A stretch of 64,000 nucleotides of DNA, taken from positions 1 to 64,000 of IMG/VR virus record IMGVR_UViG_3300029911_000024. One strand, written 5' to 3'. The position numbers and the translations under genes were made by a program. Below the pieces are notes generated by a model. That model saw only the letters and a program-made list of their open reading frames with translations, searched no databases and was not told where the DNA came from. This DNA comes from a virus. How positions within the stretch are numbered: the stretch's first letter is position 1; the number at the start of each line of letters is the position of its first letter. Below, piece after piece: positions 6,687 to 15,240 of this stretch.

Positions 6687-7988
6687 GAACACCTCCTGCT
6701 GATCGACGCCAGTGGCTTCGCGTACCGAGCCTATTTCGGCGGTATCAAGTTTCCGCGCTACCGTGCGGACGGCATGCCCACCGGCACCGTGATTGCCTTC
6801 CTCGAAATGATCCACAGGCTGGTGGGAGACGCGGCGAGAGACCCCGTCAGCCACATCGCGGCAGTTTTCGACAACCGGGAAGCGCCGACCTTTCGCCACA
6901 AGAAATTCCCAGCCTACAAGGGCAACCGGACCCAGCGGGAGCCCGAACTGTCGATCCAGCTACCGGTGATGCGGGACGCCGCGCGGGCCCTGGGCGTTAC
7001 CCCCGTCGAGGCTATCGGCTACGAGGCCGACGATGTCATGGCAACCCTGGCGCGATGGGGTGTCGATGCTGGGCTGCGGGTCACGATTGTCAGCAGCGAT
7101 AAGGATATGGGCCAGCTTGTTGAGGATGACCGGATCGAGATCGTGGACGACCGCAAGGGCATCCGGGTTCTGGCCAAGGACGTCGAGACCAAACTGGGCG
7201 TGCCGCCGCACCTCGTCGCCGACCTGCTGGCGCTGGCGGGCGACACCGCCGACAACATTCCGGGCGCTCCAGGGATCGGCGGCGGGATCGCGGCGAAGCT
7301 GCTGCGCAAACTGGGATCGCTCGATGCCATCCTGGCCGAGGCTGCCAAGAAAAGCGGCTACCGGATGACGGGAGCGGCGAAGCTGTCCATCAACGGGCAT
7401 CGAAAAGAGATCAAACTTTACAGGGAGTTGACAGGGCTCGTCGAAGATATTGACTTAAATGTCAACCTCGATGACCTCGTCGCGGTGCCCTATGTCCCCG
7501 CCCACCTCAAGGAATTGCTGCTGGCGCTGGAAGCCCCCGACGCGCTCCGGCGCATCATGGCGGGCGGCCGGATCGGCGGCACATACGAGGTGGTAGAAAA
7601 AATCGACACCGCCGATATTCTGGTATGGCACGCCAAAGCCCTGGCCGAATATCAGGCCAAGTTGGCCCGGCCGTCGCACAAGATCACTCTGCCCGCGCCG
7701 CCCGACCCGCAATGCGGCTGGTACAAGCGCAAGCTGGTGCAGGACGGTCCCTGGGTTCCGGCCCGCATCTGGCGGGAGCACGCGGGCGACAAGCACGCGC
7801 TGCTATGCACGGTCGGCGACAAGTCGCACAACCCGGCCGACCAATGGGGACGGCTGCTGTCATATCCGATCAGCGAGACGGACTATCAGGCGATGATGAC
7901 CCGGCGGTCCTGGGTCGCCCAGCACGCGCCGCTGGAGCCCGAGGCGAACGAGAACAAACCCGTGAATTATTTGACGCTGCCAGTTTAA
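6681..7988 (+). CDS. 5'-3' exonuclease (PolA N-domain/FEN-like)
   Basis: A 435-residue protein. Recognised motifs: LLLIDASGFAYRAYF (D9), a VFDNREAPTFRHKKF segment around residue 65, EADDVMATL, SSDKDMGQLV, and GDTADNIPGAPGIGG, the helix-hairpin-helix loop. These are the metal-binding and arch elements of FEN/PolA-type 5' nucleases. Only about the first 290 residues belong to the nuclease; the rest is an extra domain of unknown role. The ATG at 6681 is chosen because homology starts there. It probably processes flaps or, with RecT, resects ends for recombination. Confidence 0.85.
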   Translation: MAEHLLLIDASGFAYRAYFGGIKFPRYRADGMPTGTVIAFLEMIHRLVGDAARDPVSHIAAVFDNREAPTFRHKKFPAYKGNRTQREPELSIQLPVMRDAARALGVTPVEAIGYEADDVMATLARWGVDAGLRVTIVSSDKDMGQLVEDDRIEIVDDRKGIRVLAKDVETKLGVPPHLVADLLALAGDTADNIPGAPGIGGGIAAKLLRKLGSLDAILAEAAKKSGYRMTGAAKLSINGHRKEIKLYRELTGLVEDIDLNVNLDDLVAVPYVPAHLKELLLALEAPDALRRIMAGGRIGGTYEVVEKIDTADILVWHAKALAEYQAKLARPSHKITLPAPPDPQCGWYKRKLVQDGPWVPARIWREHAGDKHALLCTVGDKSHNPADQWGRLLSYPISETDYQAMMTRRSWVAQHAPLEPEANENKPVNYLTLPV

Positions 7989-8001
7989 TTTCGAGACCGT
8001 C

Positions 8002-8050
8002 TTGCATCCAGCGCATGAAAGTGCATCTATCCAAACAGGACATTTCGTCC
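8002..8050 (+). promoter_or_regulatory. promoter with downstream operator
   Basis: TTGCAT (8002-8007), a 17-bp spacer and ATCTAT (8025-8030), followed by GGACATTTCGTCC at 8038-8050, where the transcript should begin. It precedes the RecT operon. Confidence 0.6.
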
Positions 8051-8066
8051 GCGAGGATAGGACAGC

Positions 8067-8975
8067 ATGACCGAGACAGCGCCAATCGGCCACAATAGCG
8101 GCGAGCCTGACGCGCTCCCAATCCTGCGCCAAGCGCCTGATCTTGAGGCGCATTTGGCCGTCACTTACGCGCCGCTTCTGGCGCGCACCAAGGAATTGCT
8201 GGAGAAGGGCCCGGCCAAGGCCAAGGTCTATGACGACGAGGCTGACAGCGCCGCCACCGAGTTTCTAATGGCGATTCGTGGTGCGATGGAGGAGGCCAAA
8301 AAGAAAAAGGGCGAGGAGTTGGAGCCTTACGCCACGCTGGAAGAAATCATCAGCGCTTTTTTCACCACCAATGTCTGGGAGCCGCTGAAGGCGCTTGGCG
8401 CGAAGGTCAATGATGCCAGCGGCGACTACAAGATGGGCATGGTGCGCGCCGCCAGAATTACCAGCGATGCCGCCGCCGCTGCTGCCGCCGAGATCAAGCG
8501 CAAGGCTGACCAGAAGGTGCGCGATGATGCCGAGGCGGCCCGGCTGCTGGAGGAAAAGGCCAACAGGGCGCGCAAGCCGGAAAACATCGAAAAGCTGACC
8601 GCCGCTGCCGAGGAAGCGAAAAACACGGCCCAGGTCAGCGTGGCCGCCGCCGCCGCCGTGGCTGTCGATCATGCTGAGGCCGTCAGCGAGGCCGCTACAC
8701 CGGCCGCAGACCTGAGCCGGTCGCGCGGCAAGCGCGTCGGTGTCTCGTCCCTGCGCACCGCCGTGAAGCCGCTGGACCTGATCGACCGCAAGGCGCTGGC
8801 GACCAGCATCACATTGCTGGCCCCGTATTTCACCGATGCCTCAATCTTGGCGGCTGCCAGGGCTTATGAGAAGGCGAACAAGGCCACCGTTGGTGAACAC
8901 CTCGACAATGGCACCCAGCCCATCGCTGGCATCACCTTCGTCGAGGATTACAGCAACGTCGCCCGCAAAACTTAA
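8067..8975 (+). CDS. RecT-operon coiled-coil protein
   Basis: A 302-residue protein beginning with an APIGHNSG motif, then long alanine/lysine/glutamate-rich helices (about 55-210, coiled-coil-like), then a C-terminal domain (LDLIDRKALATSITLLAPYF). It lies 18 bases upstream of recT and is in the position where many phages carry the recombinase partner, but I do not see a known exonuclease motif. Function unknown; a structural or loading partner of RecT is possible. Confidence 0.6.
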   Translation: MTETAPIGHNSGEPDALPILRQAPDLEAHLAVTYAPLLARTKELLEKGPAKAKVYDDEADSAATEFLMAIRGAMEEAKKKKGEELEPYATLEEIISAFFTTNVWEPLKALGAKVNDASGDYKMGMVRAARITSDAAAAAAAEIKRKADQKVRDDAEAARLLEEKANRARKPENIEKLTAAAEEAKNTAQVSVAAAAAVAVDHAEAVSEAATPAADLSRSRGKRVGVSSLRTAVKPLDLIDRKALATSITLLAPYFTDASILAAARAYEKANKATVGEHLDNGTQPIAGITFVEDYSNVARKT

Positions 8976-8993
8976 TCCACAGGAGATTTTTCA

Positions 8994-10175
8994 ATGGCCG
9001 ATACGACCGTCGACGAACGCCCGCAGCCGCCGCTGGAAGGCGAGGTCGTCACCGAGACCCAGAAGCCCGGCACGGCCGAGCCGCTGGCCCAGGAAGCCCC
9101 GAGCATGAAGGGCAAAGGCTTGATCGCCTGGGAGACCTTCGAGACCGAAATGAACGCGCGGGCCGACCAGATCGCGTCCATGCTGCCGTCCAACGTCAGC
9201 CGCGACCGCTTCCTCAATTCCATCATCGCTGCGGTGAAACAGAACCCGGACCTTCTGTTTTGCGTGCCTCGTACGCTGTTCACCGCCATCGTCAAAAGCG
9301 CCCAGGACGGCCTGATTCCTGACGGCAGTGAAGGGGTGATCCTTCCCTACAACAACAACGTGGCGAAGCGCGGCGAGCCAGACCGCTGGGAACAGCATGC
9401 CCAGTGGAACCCGATGGTGAAGGGCATCCGCAAGCGGGCGCGTGAGATCGACGGCATCCTGATCGACGCCCAGGTCGTCCACATGCAGGATCATTTCCTT
9501 TGGGAGCAGGGCGACGAGCCCAGGATTGAGCACACCCCAGCCAAGCTGGGAACGCCGCGCGGCGTGATGATCGGTTCATATGCCATTTTCAAGCGCGAGG
9601 ACGGCACCATCCTGGCCCGCGAAGTGATGGATGCAGAGGCCGTCACCGCTACCAGCGAGCAGTCCAAAAACAAGAATGGCCTCATGTGGACGAAATTCGC
9701 CAGTGAGGGCTGGCGGAAGGCGGTGATCCGGCGCGGCTCCAAGTCGGTCCCGGCGGTCAGCCCGGCGCTGGCCCAGGTCATCAATCGGGATGACGAGAAT
9801 TTCGACTTCGGCGAGCCCGCCCGGTTCATCGAGCATGAGAACAAGGCAACCCCGGCAAAGGCCTCCCCCGGCGGGCACGGCAGCGCCTTCAACCGCAGGC
9901 CTGCGGCCCAGGCGGCCAAAACACGGCCCAGCGCCGCCCAGGACGTCCAGCAGGCCGATTCTGGTCAAGAGGCGCAGGATGCGGTCTTTGAGGACGAGAC
10001 GCCCATGGAGCGCGGCAAGCGGCTTCTGGCGCTGTGCCAGACCACGAACGATGTCGCCGATCTGCGGGCCAGCATCGCCGAGGAACTGGCCAAGGACGAG
10101 ATCATGCTGGCGGCCTGGAATGCCGCCTGTGACGGCCGGTCTCAGGCTATGACGGCCGTGGCGGTGCGGAAATGA
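8994..10175 (+). CDS. recT: RecT family single-strand annealing protein
   Basis: A 393-residue protein. The core about residues 45-270 carries RecT-family features: NPDLLFCVPRTLFTAI, AQDGLIPDG, a KGIRKRAREIDGI helix, and TKFASEGWRKAVIRRGSK. It anneals complementary single strands in phage recombination. The C-terminal 120 residues are low-complexity followed by a small helical tail. The operon order exonuclease - partner - RecT fits a Red-like system. A 4-bp ATGA overlap links it to the Xre gene. Confidence 0.9.
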   Translation: MADTTVDERPQPPLEGEVVTETQKPGTAEPLAQEAPSMKGKGLIAWETFETEMNARADQIASMLPSNVSRDRFLNSIIAAVKQNPDLLFCVPRTLFTAIVKSAQDGLIPDGSEGVILPYNNNVAKRGEPDRWEQHAQWNPMVKGIRKRAREIDGILIDAQVVHMQDHFLWEQGDEPRIEHTPAKLGTPRGVMIGSYAIFKREDGTILAREVMDAEAVTATSEQSKNKNGLMWTKFASEGWRKAVIRRGSKSVPAVSPALAQVINRDDENFDFGEPARFIEHENKATPAKASPGGHGSAFNRRPAAQAAKTRPSAAQDVQQADSGQEAQDAVFEDETPMERGKRLLALCQTTNDVADLRASIAEELAKDEIMLAAWNAACDGRSQAMTAVAVRK

Positions 10176-10429
10176 CCCTTCGCGTCGTCGGCGGGACGGA
10201 TACCGCCAAACAGACTGCGGCCGACAAGACCTTCAACGTCAAGGTGGGCCAGCGGCTCCAGACTGCCCGCATCCAGGCTGACCTATCGCAGGATCACGTC
10301 GGCGCGTTGCTCAACATCCACGGCACCACGGTGAAGCGCCACGAGGACGGAACAGTCCCGCTGACCTGCGTTCGCGCCAAGCGCTTTGCCGAGATCGTCG
10401 GGCTCACCATGGTGGACCTGTTCAAATGA
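10172..10429 (+). CDS. Xre family transcriptional regulator
   Basis: An 85-residue protein with a clean Xre helix-turn-helix: GQRLQTARIQADLSQDHV then ALLNIHGTTVKRHEDG, ending in VGLTMVDLFK. It is made from the recombination operon and translationally coupled to recT. It is a possible binder of the palindromic operators, though none lies immediately before it. Confidence 0.8.
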   Translation: MTLRVVGGTDTAKQTAADKTFNVKVGQRLQTARIQADLSQDHVGALLNIHGTTVKRHEDGTVPLTCVRAKRFAEIVGLTMVDLFK

Positions 10430-10656
10430 GCACCGAGATCACTATCAGCCGTCTCAAGTTGACGCTGCTGTGCGTGTGGTCATCAGATTGGACGCTGCAC
10501 AAGGCCAACGATCTTCTCGACGCCGACATCGCCGCCCATAATCACGGCTGGAACGCAGTCTGGGGCCTCAGTTGGGCTGGTATGTATAGCTTGATTGGAT
10601 TTTGGCTGGTGGGACGCGCCTTGATCGAGTTCGTGAAGTGGGTGCGCGCGGTATGA
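10426..10656 (+). CDS. small membrane protein
   Basis: A 76-residue protein with one predicted membrane helix near residues 50-70 (GMYSLIGFWLVGRALIEFV). Coupled by ATGA overlaps on both sides. Function unknown. Confidence 0.6.
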   Translation: MSTEITISRLKLTLLCVWSSDWTLHKANDLLDADIAAHNHGWNAVWGLSWAGMYSLIGFWLVGRALIEFVKWVRAV

Positions 10657-10997
10657 CAAAGCCCGTCACCCGCAAGATGGCCGTCGAGTGCCTGCTGCAC
10701 CGGTTAGCCACTGACGCCATCATCGGCAAAGGCGGCGAGATCATCCTTCCGTGCGGCATCTGCAAAGAGCCGCTTCTGCCGGGACAGGCAATCCAATTCG
10801 ACCACACCCACGCCGATACCCACGGCGGCGCGCACAAATACTGGAACCTGCGTCCGGTACATTACGACCCGTGCCATAAGAAAAAGACCAAGGCCGACGT
10901 CCAGGCCAAGGCCAAGGGTGATCGCATCGCTGGGGTCACAAAAACCAAACCGGCAGCAAAGATTCGCAGCCGCAACAATCTTAGGAGACGGCCATGA
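10653..10997 (+). CDS. HNH endonuclease-like protein
   Basis: A 114-residue protein with a compact HNH motif: C34-x2-C37, FDH around residue 50, HKYWNLRPVH (N65), and DPCHKKK. The extra cysteines suggest a structural zinc. The ATG at 10653 is picked for its ATGA overlap with the preceding gene. It could nick DNA in replication or packaging. Confidence 0.75.
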   Translation: MTKPVTRKMAVECLLHRLATDAIIGKGGEIILPCGICKEPLLPGQAIQFDHTHADTHGGAHKYWNLRPVHYDPCHKKKTKADVQAKAKGDRIAGVTKTKPAAKIRSRNNLRRRP

Positions 10998-11602
10998 CAG
11001 TCACCGAGGCAAACCGGTATCCGCTGACGTGGCCCGAGGGCTGGGCACGCACGCCGGATCACATGCGCAAGTCTAGGTCTCAATTCAAAACCACCTTCGA
11101 CAAGGCCCGCCGTGATCTCAACACAGAACTCGACCGCCTGGGCGCGAGCAATGTGGTGATCTCCTCCTGGCTGGCGGTGCGCAATGACGGCAATCCATAT
11201 TCCGATCAGGCCCGCCGCCGCATCCCCGATCCTGGCGTTGCCGTCTATTTCACCTATCGCGGCAAGCAGATGGTTATGGCGCGCGACGCCTACACCAGCG
11301 TGCATGACAACCTGCGCAGCGTCGGGCTGGCGATCCAGCATCTTCGCGGGCTCGACCGTCACGGCGGCGGCACGATGATGGAGCGGGCTTTCGAGGGCTT
11401 TGCCGCGCTGCCATCGCCCGACAGCTTCGATCCCTGGGCTGTTCTGGGTCTTAGGCCAGACGCGAGCAAGGATGCTGTCGATGCCCAGTTCCGTCATCTA
11501 TCGAAGAAACATCACCCAGATCACGGCGGAAAGTCAGAGGATTTCGACAAGCTGGTCAAGGGTCGCAACATGGCGATCAAGCAGATCGAGGCTCGACCGT
11601 GA
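10994..11602 (+). CDS. J-domain (DnaJ-like) protein
   Basis: A 202-residue protein with a C-terminal J domain: DPWAVLGLRPDASKDAVD, then LSKKHHPDHGGK with the HPD signature at residues 174-176. J domains stimulate host Hsp70 (DnaK). The N-terminal 140 residues are of unknown family and probably select the client. Lambda uses DnaJ/DnaK to disassemble its initiation complex, so a replication role is plausible. Confidence 0.8.
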   Translation: MTVTEANRYPLTWPEGWARTPDHMRKSRSQFKTTFDKARRDLNTELDRLGASNVVISSWLAVRNDGNPYSDQARRRIPDPGVAVYFTYRGKQMVMARDAYTSVHDNLRSVGLAIQHLRGLDRHGGGTMMERAFEGFAALPSPDSFDPWAVLGLRPDASKDAVDAQFRHLSKKHHPDHGGKSEDFDKLVKGRNMAIKQIEARP

Positions 11603-11769
11603 AGCTGGGCGATCTGCGCTTCGACACGCCCGACAATGCCTGCCTGTCTCTGCGCACGCTGGCGGAATGGGTCAGAACAGGCGAAATTCTGGTCGCCACC
11701 GCGTCCCATGTGGTGGCATCGCAATCGACACAGATCACCGTTTTTGAGCCCAAGGCAAAAAGGAAATAG
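11599..11769 (+). CDS. small hypothetical protein (GTG start)
   Basis: A 56-residue protein read from a GTG that overlaps the upstream stop (GTGA). It ends with a basic PKAKRK tail and TAG, five bases before the next ATG. It fills the only gap in a tightly packed operon. Function unknown. Confidence 0.55.
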   Translation: MKLGDLRFDTPDNACLSLRTLAEWVRTGEILVATASHVVASQSTQITVFEPKAKRK

Positions 11770-11773
11770 GACG

Positions 11774-12658
11774 ATGGCCGAGGAAAGCGCGATCACATGG
11801 ACCGACAGCACCTATAATCCGTGGATCGGATGCACAAAGGTCGGCCCTGGCTGCGACTTCTGCTATGCCGAGCGCGACAACGACCGCCGCAAATGGGTTG
11901 AAGCCTGGGGCGACGGCATCCCGCGCAAGCGCACAAAGACGTTTAAGGATGTGCGCCAGTGGGAAAGGAACCACGAGCACTTTTTCAATCTGCATCATCG
12001 CCGTCAGCGGGTGTTTTCGGCGTCACTGGCAGATATTTTCGACAACGAGGTCGACGAGACGTGGCGCGACGGCACCTATGATGATGGCAATGGCCATATC
12101 GCCTTCTGGCCACTGGTGAAAGAGACGCCGAACCTCGACTGGTACATCGTCACCAAGCGCATCAGCAATGTACCGAAGATGCTTCCGCCAGATTGGTGCC
12201 AGACAAATTATGGACACATCGTCCTTATCATCACAGTGGTCACACAGAACGAATGGCTACGCGACGGTCCCAGATTAAAAGCGATGAAGTTGCGATTCCC
12301 GTGGCTGCGCGTAGGCCTGTCGATAGAGCCGATGCTCGGGCGCATAGACCTGGGCGGCGACAGTATCCGCTGGCTTGACTGGGTGATCTGCGGAGGTGAA
12401 AGCGATGGCGGCACTGGAACGGCCAGACCTATGGCGACGCAATGGGTCCGGGCCCTTCGCGATCAGTGCGTCGCCTCTGGCGTCCCATTTCATTTCAAGC
12501 AGTGGGGCGAGTGGATACCGACAGATCAGGTTTCCATTTTTGAAACACCGCGCGAAAGCTTCACGGTTTTTCCAAATGGCATCCACGCCGAACGAGCCGA
12601 AAAGAAAGCTGCCGGGCGAAAGGTGGACGGCGTCGAGCACAATGGATTCCCAGCATGA
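11774..12658 (+). CDS. Gp37/Gp68-like (DUF5131) protein
   Basis: A 294-residue protein. TYNPWIGCTKVGPGCDFCY gives cysteines at 20, 27 and 30, the hallmark of the phage Gp37/Gp68 family (DUF5131). WVICGGESDGGTG and HFKQWGEW in the C-terminal half are also characteristic. The cysteine pattern resembles an iron-sulfur/radical-type site, but the reaction is not known to me. The start at 11774 has AGGAAATAGGA upstream. Confidence 0.8.
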   Translation: MAEESAITWTDSTYNPWIGCTKVGPGCDFCYAERDNDRRKWVEAWGDGIPRKRTKTFKDVRQWERNHEHFFNLHHRRQRVFSASLADIFDNEVDETWRDGTYDDGNGHIAFWPLVKETPNLDWYIVTKRISNVPKMLPPDWCQTNYGHIVLIITVVTQNEWLRDGPRLKAMKLRFPWLRVGLSIEPMLGRIDLGGDSIRWLDWVICGGESDGGTGTARPMATQWVRALRDQCVASGVPFHFKQWGEWIPTDQVSIFETPRESFTVFPNGIHAERAEKKAAGRKVDGVEHNGFPA

Positions 12659-12897
12659 CAAAGCAGCTTTACGACTTCGAGAACGCCGTCCTGAAAGAGA
12701 TCAACAGGCGGCCGCTCTCCATCCTCCATGTCGATCCCAATGTGATGGCTGCGCTTCTGGCCTGCGAGTTCGTCGTGAAGCGTCACATAGACGGCAGCCC
12801 GGCCGTCCACAGCACGCCAGCCAAAAAGGTCATGCTGCGGATCACCGATGCCGGAAAGGCGCATCTTGAGGCGCTGAAAAATGAAGCCCCGCGCTAA
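12655..12897 (+). CDS. small hypothetical protein
   Basis: An 80-residue protein coupled by ATGA to the DUF5131 gene. Alternating helices and a hairpin-like tail (KKVMLRITDAGKAHLEAL) are compatible with a winged-helix fold. Overlaps the next gene by 17 bp. Confidence 0.5.
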   Translation: MTKQLYDFENAVLKEINRRPLSILHVDPNVMAALLACEFVVKRHIDGSPAVHSTPAKKVMLRITDAGKAHLEALKNEAPR

Positions 12898-13099
12898 CTG
12901 GACAATCGGTGAAGGCGAGGCCAACGCGATCCGCAGCGATGGCGTGTTCGCAGGATTTTTGTTCCCAGAGCACCCGAAGCCATATGCCGTCCACCGCAAG
13001 GATGGAGGCTGGCTGCGGAAGTGGGCCGTCGATCAGCCCAGGCTCTACAAGACCCTGGAACTGGCGATGATCGCCGCTGATGAAAACTGGCCGCTGTAA
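12881..13099 (+). CDS. small hypothetical protein
   Basis: A 72-residue protein, last of the plus-strand operon, with a FPEHPKPYAVHRKDGGWLRK core. It ends 16 bases from a convergent minus gene; no clear terminator is visible between them. Confidence 0.5.
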   Translation: MKPRANWTIGEGEANAIRSDGVFAGFLFPEHPKPYAVHRKDGGWLRKWAVDQPRLYKTLELAMIAADENWPL

Positions 13100-13115
13100 A
13101 TTATTTTCAGGTTCT

Positions 13116-13547
13116 TTATGTCGGCGGCGAGATCAGCAATTCATCGCACGTCATTACGGCGGGCCATGAATGTGTCAGGCTGTAATAGGTGCCTTCATCC
13201 GCCGATAGCTGGCGCGACCACGAGTCGAGCGCGAGTTGGTTTTTCTGCTGCTGGGCGACGCAAACCTTTGTCTTGGCGTCGCGGACCTCGCGCATCACTT
13301 GGCTGACTTGGATTTGCGTGAGAGTGGCCTGCTGCTGGGACACGTCGGCCGCCATGGCAAATCCGCCAAGACCCATCCACGTCAGAAATCCACACGCTTG
13401 GGCTACATGCCACGTCATTACACAGCCCTCCACAACGACAGCGACAGCGATGGCGAGCGCCCAGCGTTCCCAGGCATTTTTGGGACGGAAGCTAGGCGGG
13501 ACAAGCTCTGACGCCGCATCACGAATAAACTCCGCATCGACCGCCAT
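13116..13547 (-). CDS. membrane protein of the lysis region
   Basis: A 143-residue protein with hydrophobic segments near residues 28-48 (WALAIAVAVVVEGCVMTW) and 55-70, followed by a coiled-coil-like QQQATLTQIQVSQVM stretch and a soluble tail. The ATG at 13547 is preferred to an upstream TTG. It is last in the minus operon that carries spanins, a small holin-like protein and the endolysin, so a lysis role is possible. Confidence 0.5.
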   Translation of the reverse strand: MAVDAEFIRDAASELVPPSFRPKNAWERWALAIAVAVVVEGCVMTWHVAQACGFLTWMGLGGFAMAADVSQQQATLTQIQVSQVMREVRDAKTKVCVAQQQKNQLALDSWSRQLSADEGTYYSLTHSWPAVMTCDELLISPPT

Positions 13548-13643
13548 GGTTTCCGCCCAGCCCGATTTAATCAACCCCGGCTAAATATCTGGCGGAAAAC
13601 TGCGCTGCACACAAGACCTTGTGTTGACCAGAATCGTACCGAA

Positions 13644-14201
13644 TTAGTGCGGCGTCGGCGCGGCCTGCTGCACGATGGCGGCGTTCGCCGTCACCGCACC
13701 GATCAAGTCGTTCAATTGCTGGGAGTTTTGACGGCCGGTTCCGTAGTCATCGGCGACGTCGGCTGCAAGCGAACGCCATGGAACGGGCGCGCAGGCGTCA
13801 TCAGATTGCCCGGCGGGAGCGGGTTGATTGGCGGTATCGGTGCCAAGGGCTGCGTCGTTGAGCACGCGCACAAGGCCATAAGGGACGCAAGCGCGAATAT
13901 CCGGTACATGGGTTTCGACCTCTCTCACAACGGTTTTGACCTGGGTGACGATCTGCTGTTGGGCGTTTGCCTCGGCCACGGCGCGCGCCTCATTTCCTGA
14001 TTCGATCTTCTGCTGCTGGACGAGCGCTGCGGCCGTTGCAACCTGGGCGGCGGTAGCGTCCTGCGCCTTCATCTGCTGGATCGTGGCTTCGTCCATGCGG
14101 TGGACGACGTAGCCGGTTCCTGTGCCAGCGGCCAGGGCGATCAGCAGGCCGCCGATCAGATAGCCCTGCCAGCCGCCAAGAAAGGAAAGGATGCTGCCCA
14201 T
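13644..14201 (-). CDS. i-spanin-like protein (Rz)
   Basis: A 185-residue protein with a membrane anchor at residues about 12-32 (YLIGGLLIALAAGTGTGYV), then a long coiled-coil region (MKAQDATAAQVATAAALVQQ) and a soluble C-terminus. This is the build of an inner-membrane spanin that spans the periplasm and helps fuse the membranes at lysis. An o-spanin frame lies wholly inside it. Confidence 0.75.
   Translation of the reverse strand: MGSILSFLGGWQGYLIGGLLIALAAGTGTGYVVHRMDEATIQQMKAQDATAAQVATAAALVQQQKIESGNEARAVAEANAQQQIVTQVKTVVREVETHVPDIRACVPYGLVRVLNDAALGTDTANQPAPAGQSDDACAPVPWRSLAADVADDYGTGRQNSQQLNDLIGAVTANAAIVQQAAPTPH
13712..13909 (-). CDS. o-spanin lipoprotein (Rz1) embedded in Rz
   Basis: A 65-residue protein in another frame of the Rz gene. 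It has a short signal peptide with lipobox (ASLMALCAC, LCAC with the lipidated C at residue 16) followed by a proline-rich stretch (PLAPIPPINPLPP). This is the classic Rz1 outer-membrane spanin, and full nesting inside Rz is a known arrangement. The ATG is at 13907-13909. Confidence 0.8.
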   Translation of the reverse strand: MYRIFALASLMALCACSTTQPLAPIPPINPLPPGNLMTPARPFHGVRLQPTSPMTTEPAVKTPSN

Positions 14202-14210
14202 GGTGATCTC

Positions 14211-14456
14211 CTATGCTGCGTCAGAGCCCAGCTTGGTTTTGATGCCGATGGCCGCGCCGGTCGATGCGATCAGGGCAGATGCGCCAGCGCCATAGCTAAT
14301 AGGATCGAAATTGCCGTGCTTGACTAGCTGGGTGATGACGGCGGAATGGAAAACAGTGACCATGCTGGCTGAGATAATTCTGACAGGACAGTAGACGGTG
14401 CCGGAAGAATTTTCCGTCATCACATCGCGCCAGAATTTTCCCAGCCCCGCCAGCAT
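14211..14456 (-). CDS. small membrane protein, possible holin
   Basis: An 81-residue protein with a central hydrophobic segment (ISASMVTVFHSAVITQLV) and a C-terminal glycine/alanine-rich segment (GAGASALIASTGAAIG). Size, two hydrophobic helices and position next to spanins and endolysin suggest a holin or holin-accessory protein. Confidence 0.5.
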   Translation of the reverse strand: MLAGLGKFWRDVMTENSSGTVYCPVRIISASMVTVFHSAVITQLVKHGNFDPISYGAGASALIASTGAAIGIKTKLGSDAA

Positions 14457-14459
14457 GAT

Positions 14460-14600
14460 TTAGAACGGGATGTGGAAGTGACCGGCGCACCACAGCAGGC
14501 CGCCGACGATGGTGAGGCTGATGGTCTGATGGGTGGCGACCCAGGCGCGCACTGCGTTCCAGTCGGCCTTGATCTTGTCCTCTGTGCTCTGAATCGACAT
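14460..14600 (-). CDS. small membrane protein, possible holin component
   Basis: A 46-residue protein starting MSIQSTEDKIKADW, with a C-terminal hydrophobic helix (TISLTIVGGLLWCAGHF). A strong ribosome site (GGAGATC) precedes the ATG. It lies between the endolysin and the other small membrane protein, so it may be a holin or antiholin. Confidence 0.55.
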   Translation of the reverse strand: MSIQSTEDKIKADWNAVRAWVATHQTISLTIVGGLLWCAGHFHIPF

Positions 14601-14609
14601 GGCGATCTC

Positions 14610-15239
14610 CTATGTGAAAATTGTCTTGGCGCGAGTGGTCAGGACTTTGCGGTCAGCAAGGCCGTTCTCGCCCCCGTTGATCTTGAGTGTGACCCCAGCC
14701 ACATCATCGCGATCTGCCGCCTCGTCGCAATCCCGCTCGGTCCAGAACGATATGGCGAGTCGTACCGCGTTGTCAGCCACGGCGGCAAGGTCCGGTGTGT
14801 TGAAAATGTCGATGCCGGTGCGTGTCGCAAAATGGCTGTAATTCCACCGGCCGGTGATCTGGATAAGACCGCGCCCACGATAGGCCCAGCCGTTTCCGTT
14901 GCCTTCCGCGCCGTTGCCCAGCGGATCGTGGGTCTCGCCCTTATCGTCGACATATGAGGCATAGGCGGCATTTGCCAGTGCCTCGGGATTGTGGGCCAAA
15001 GCATTGGCGCGCGGCGAGAGCCTGGGCCAGCGGTCGGCGATGATGTCCGGCCGGTAATTCAGGTTCTCGATGAACCTGCGATAAAACTCACTTTCAAAAC
15101 AGGTCTGGGCGAGGAAATGCCACGCCCGCAACGGTGTCCAGTCAGCAAGCTGGGCCTGCAATGGGCCAGCCAGAGCCGTCGTGGTGGTGCGGTCATCGGT
15201 CAGCGCCAGCGCATGCAGGCGGTCATAGGTGATTTCCAT
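14610..15239 (-). CDS. endolysin, GH19 chitinase-like
   Basis: A 209-residue protein. AQTCFESEFYRRF carries the catalytic glutamates, and WAYRGRGLIQITGRWNYSHF is the typical GH19 segment around the active site. Phage GH19 enzymes cut the glycan backbone of peptidoglycan. No signal peptide is seen, so it should need a holin. The ATG at 15239 is chosen because family homology begins near it. Confidence 0.85.
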   Translation of the reverse strand: MEITYDRLHALALTDDRTTTTALAGPLQAQLADWTPLRAWHFLAQTCFESEFYRRFIENLNYRPDIIADRWPRLSPRANALAHNPEALANAAYASYVDDKGETHDPLGNGAEGNGNGWAYRGRGLIQITGRWNYSHFATRTGIDIFNTPDLAAVADNAVRLAISFWTERDCDEAADRDDVAGVTLKINGGENGLADRKVLTTRAKTIFT

Positions 15240-15240
15240 T

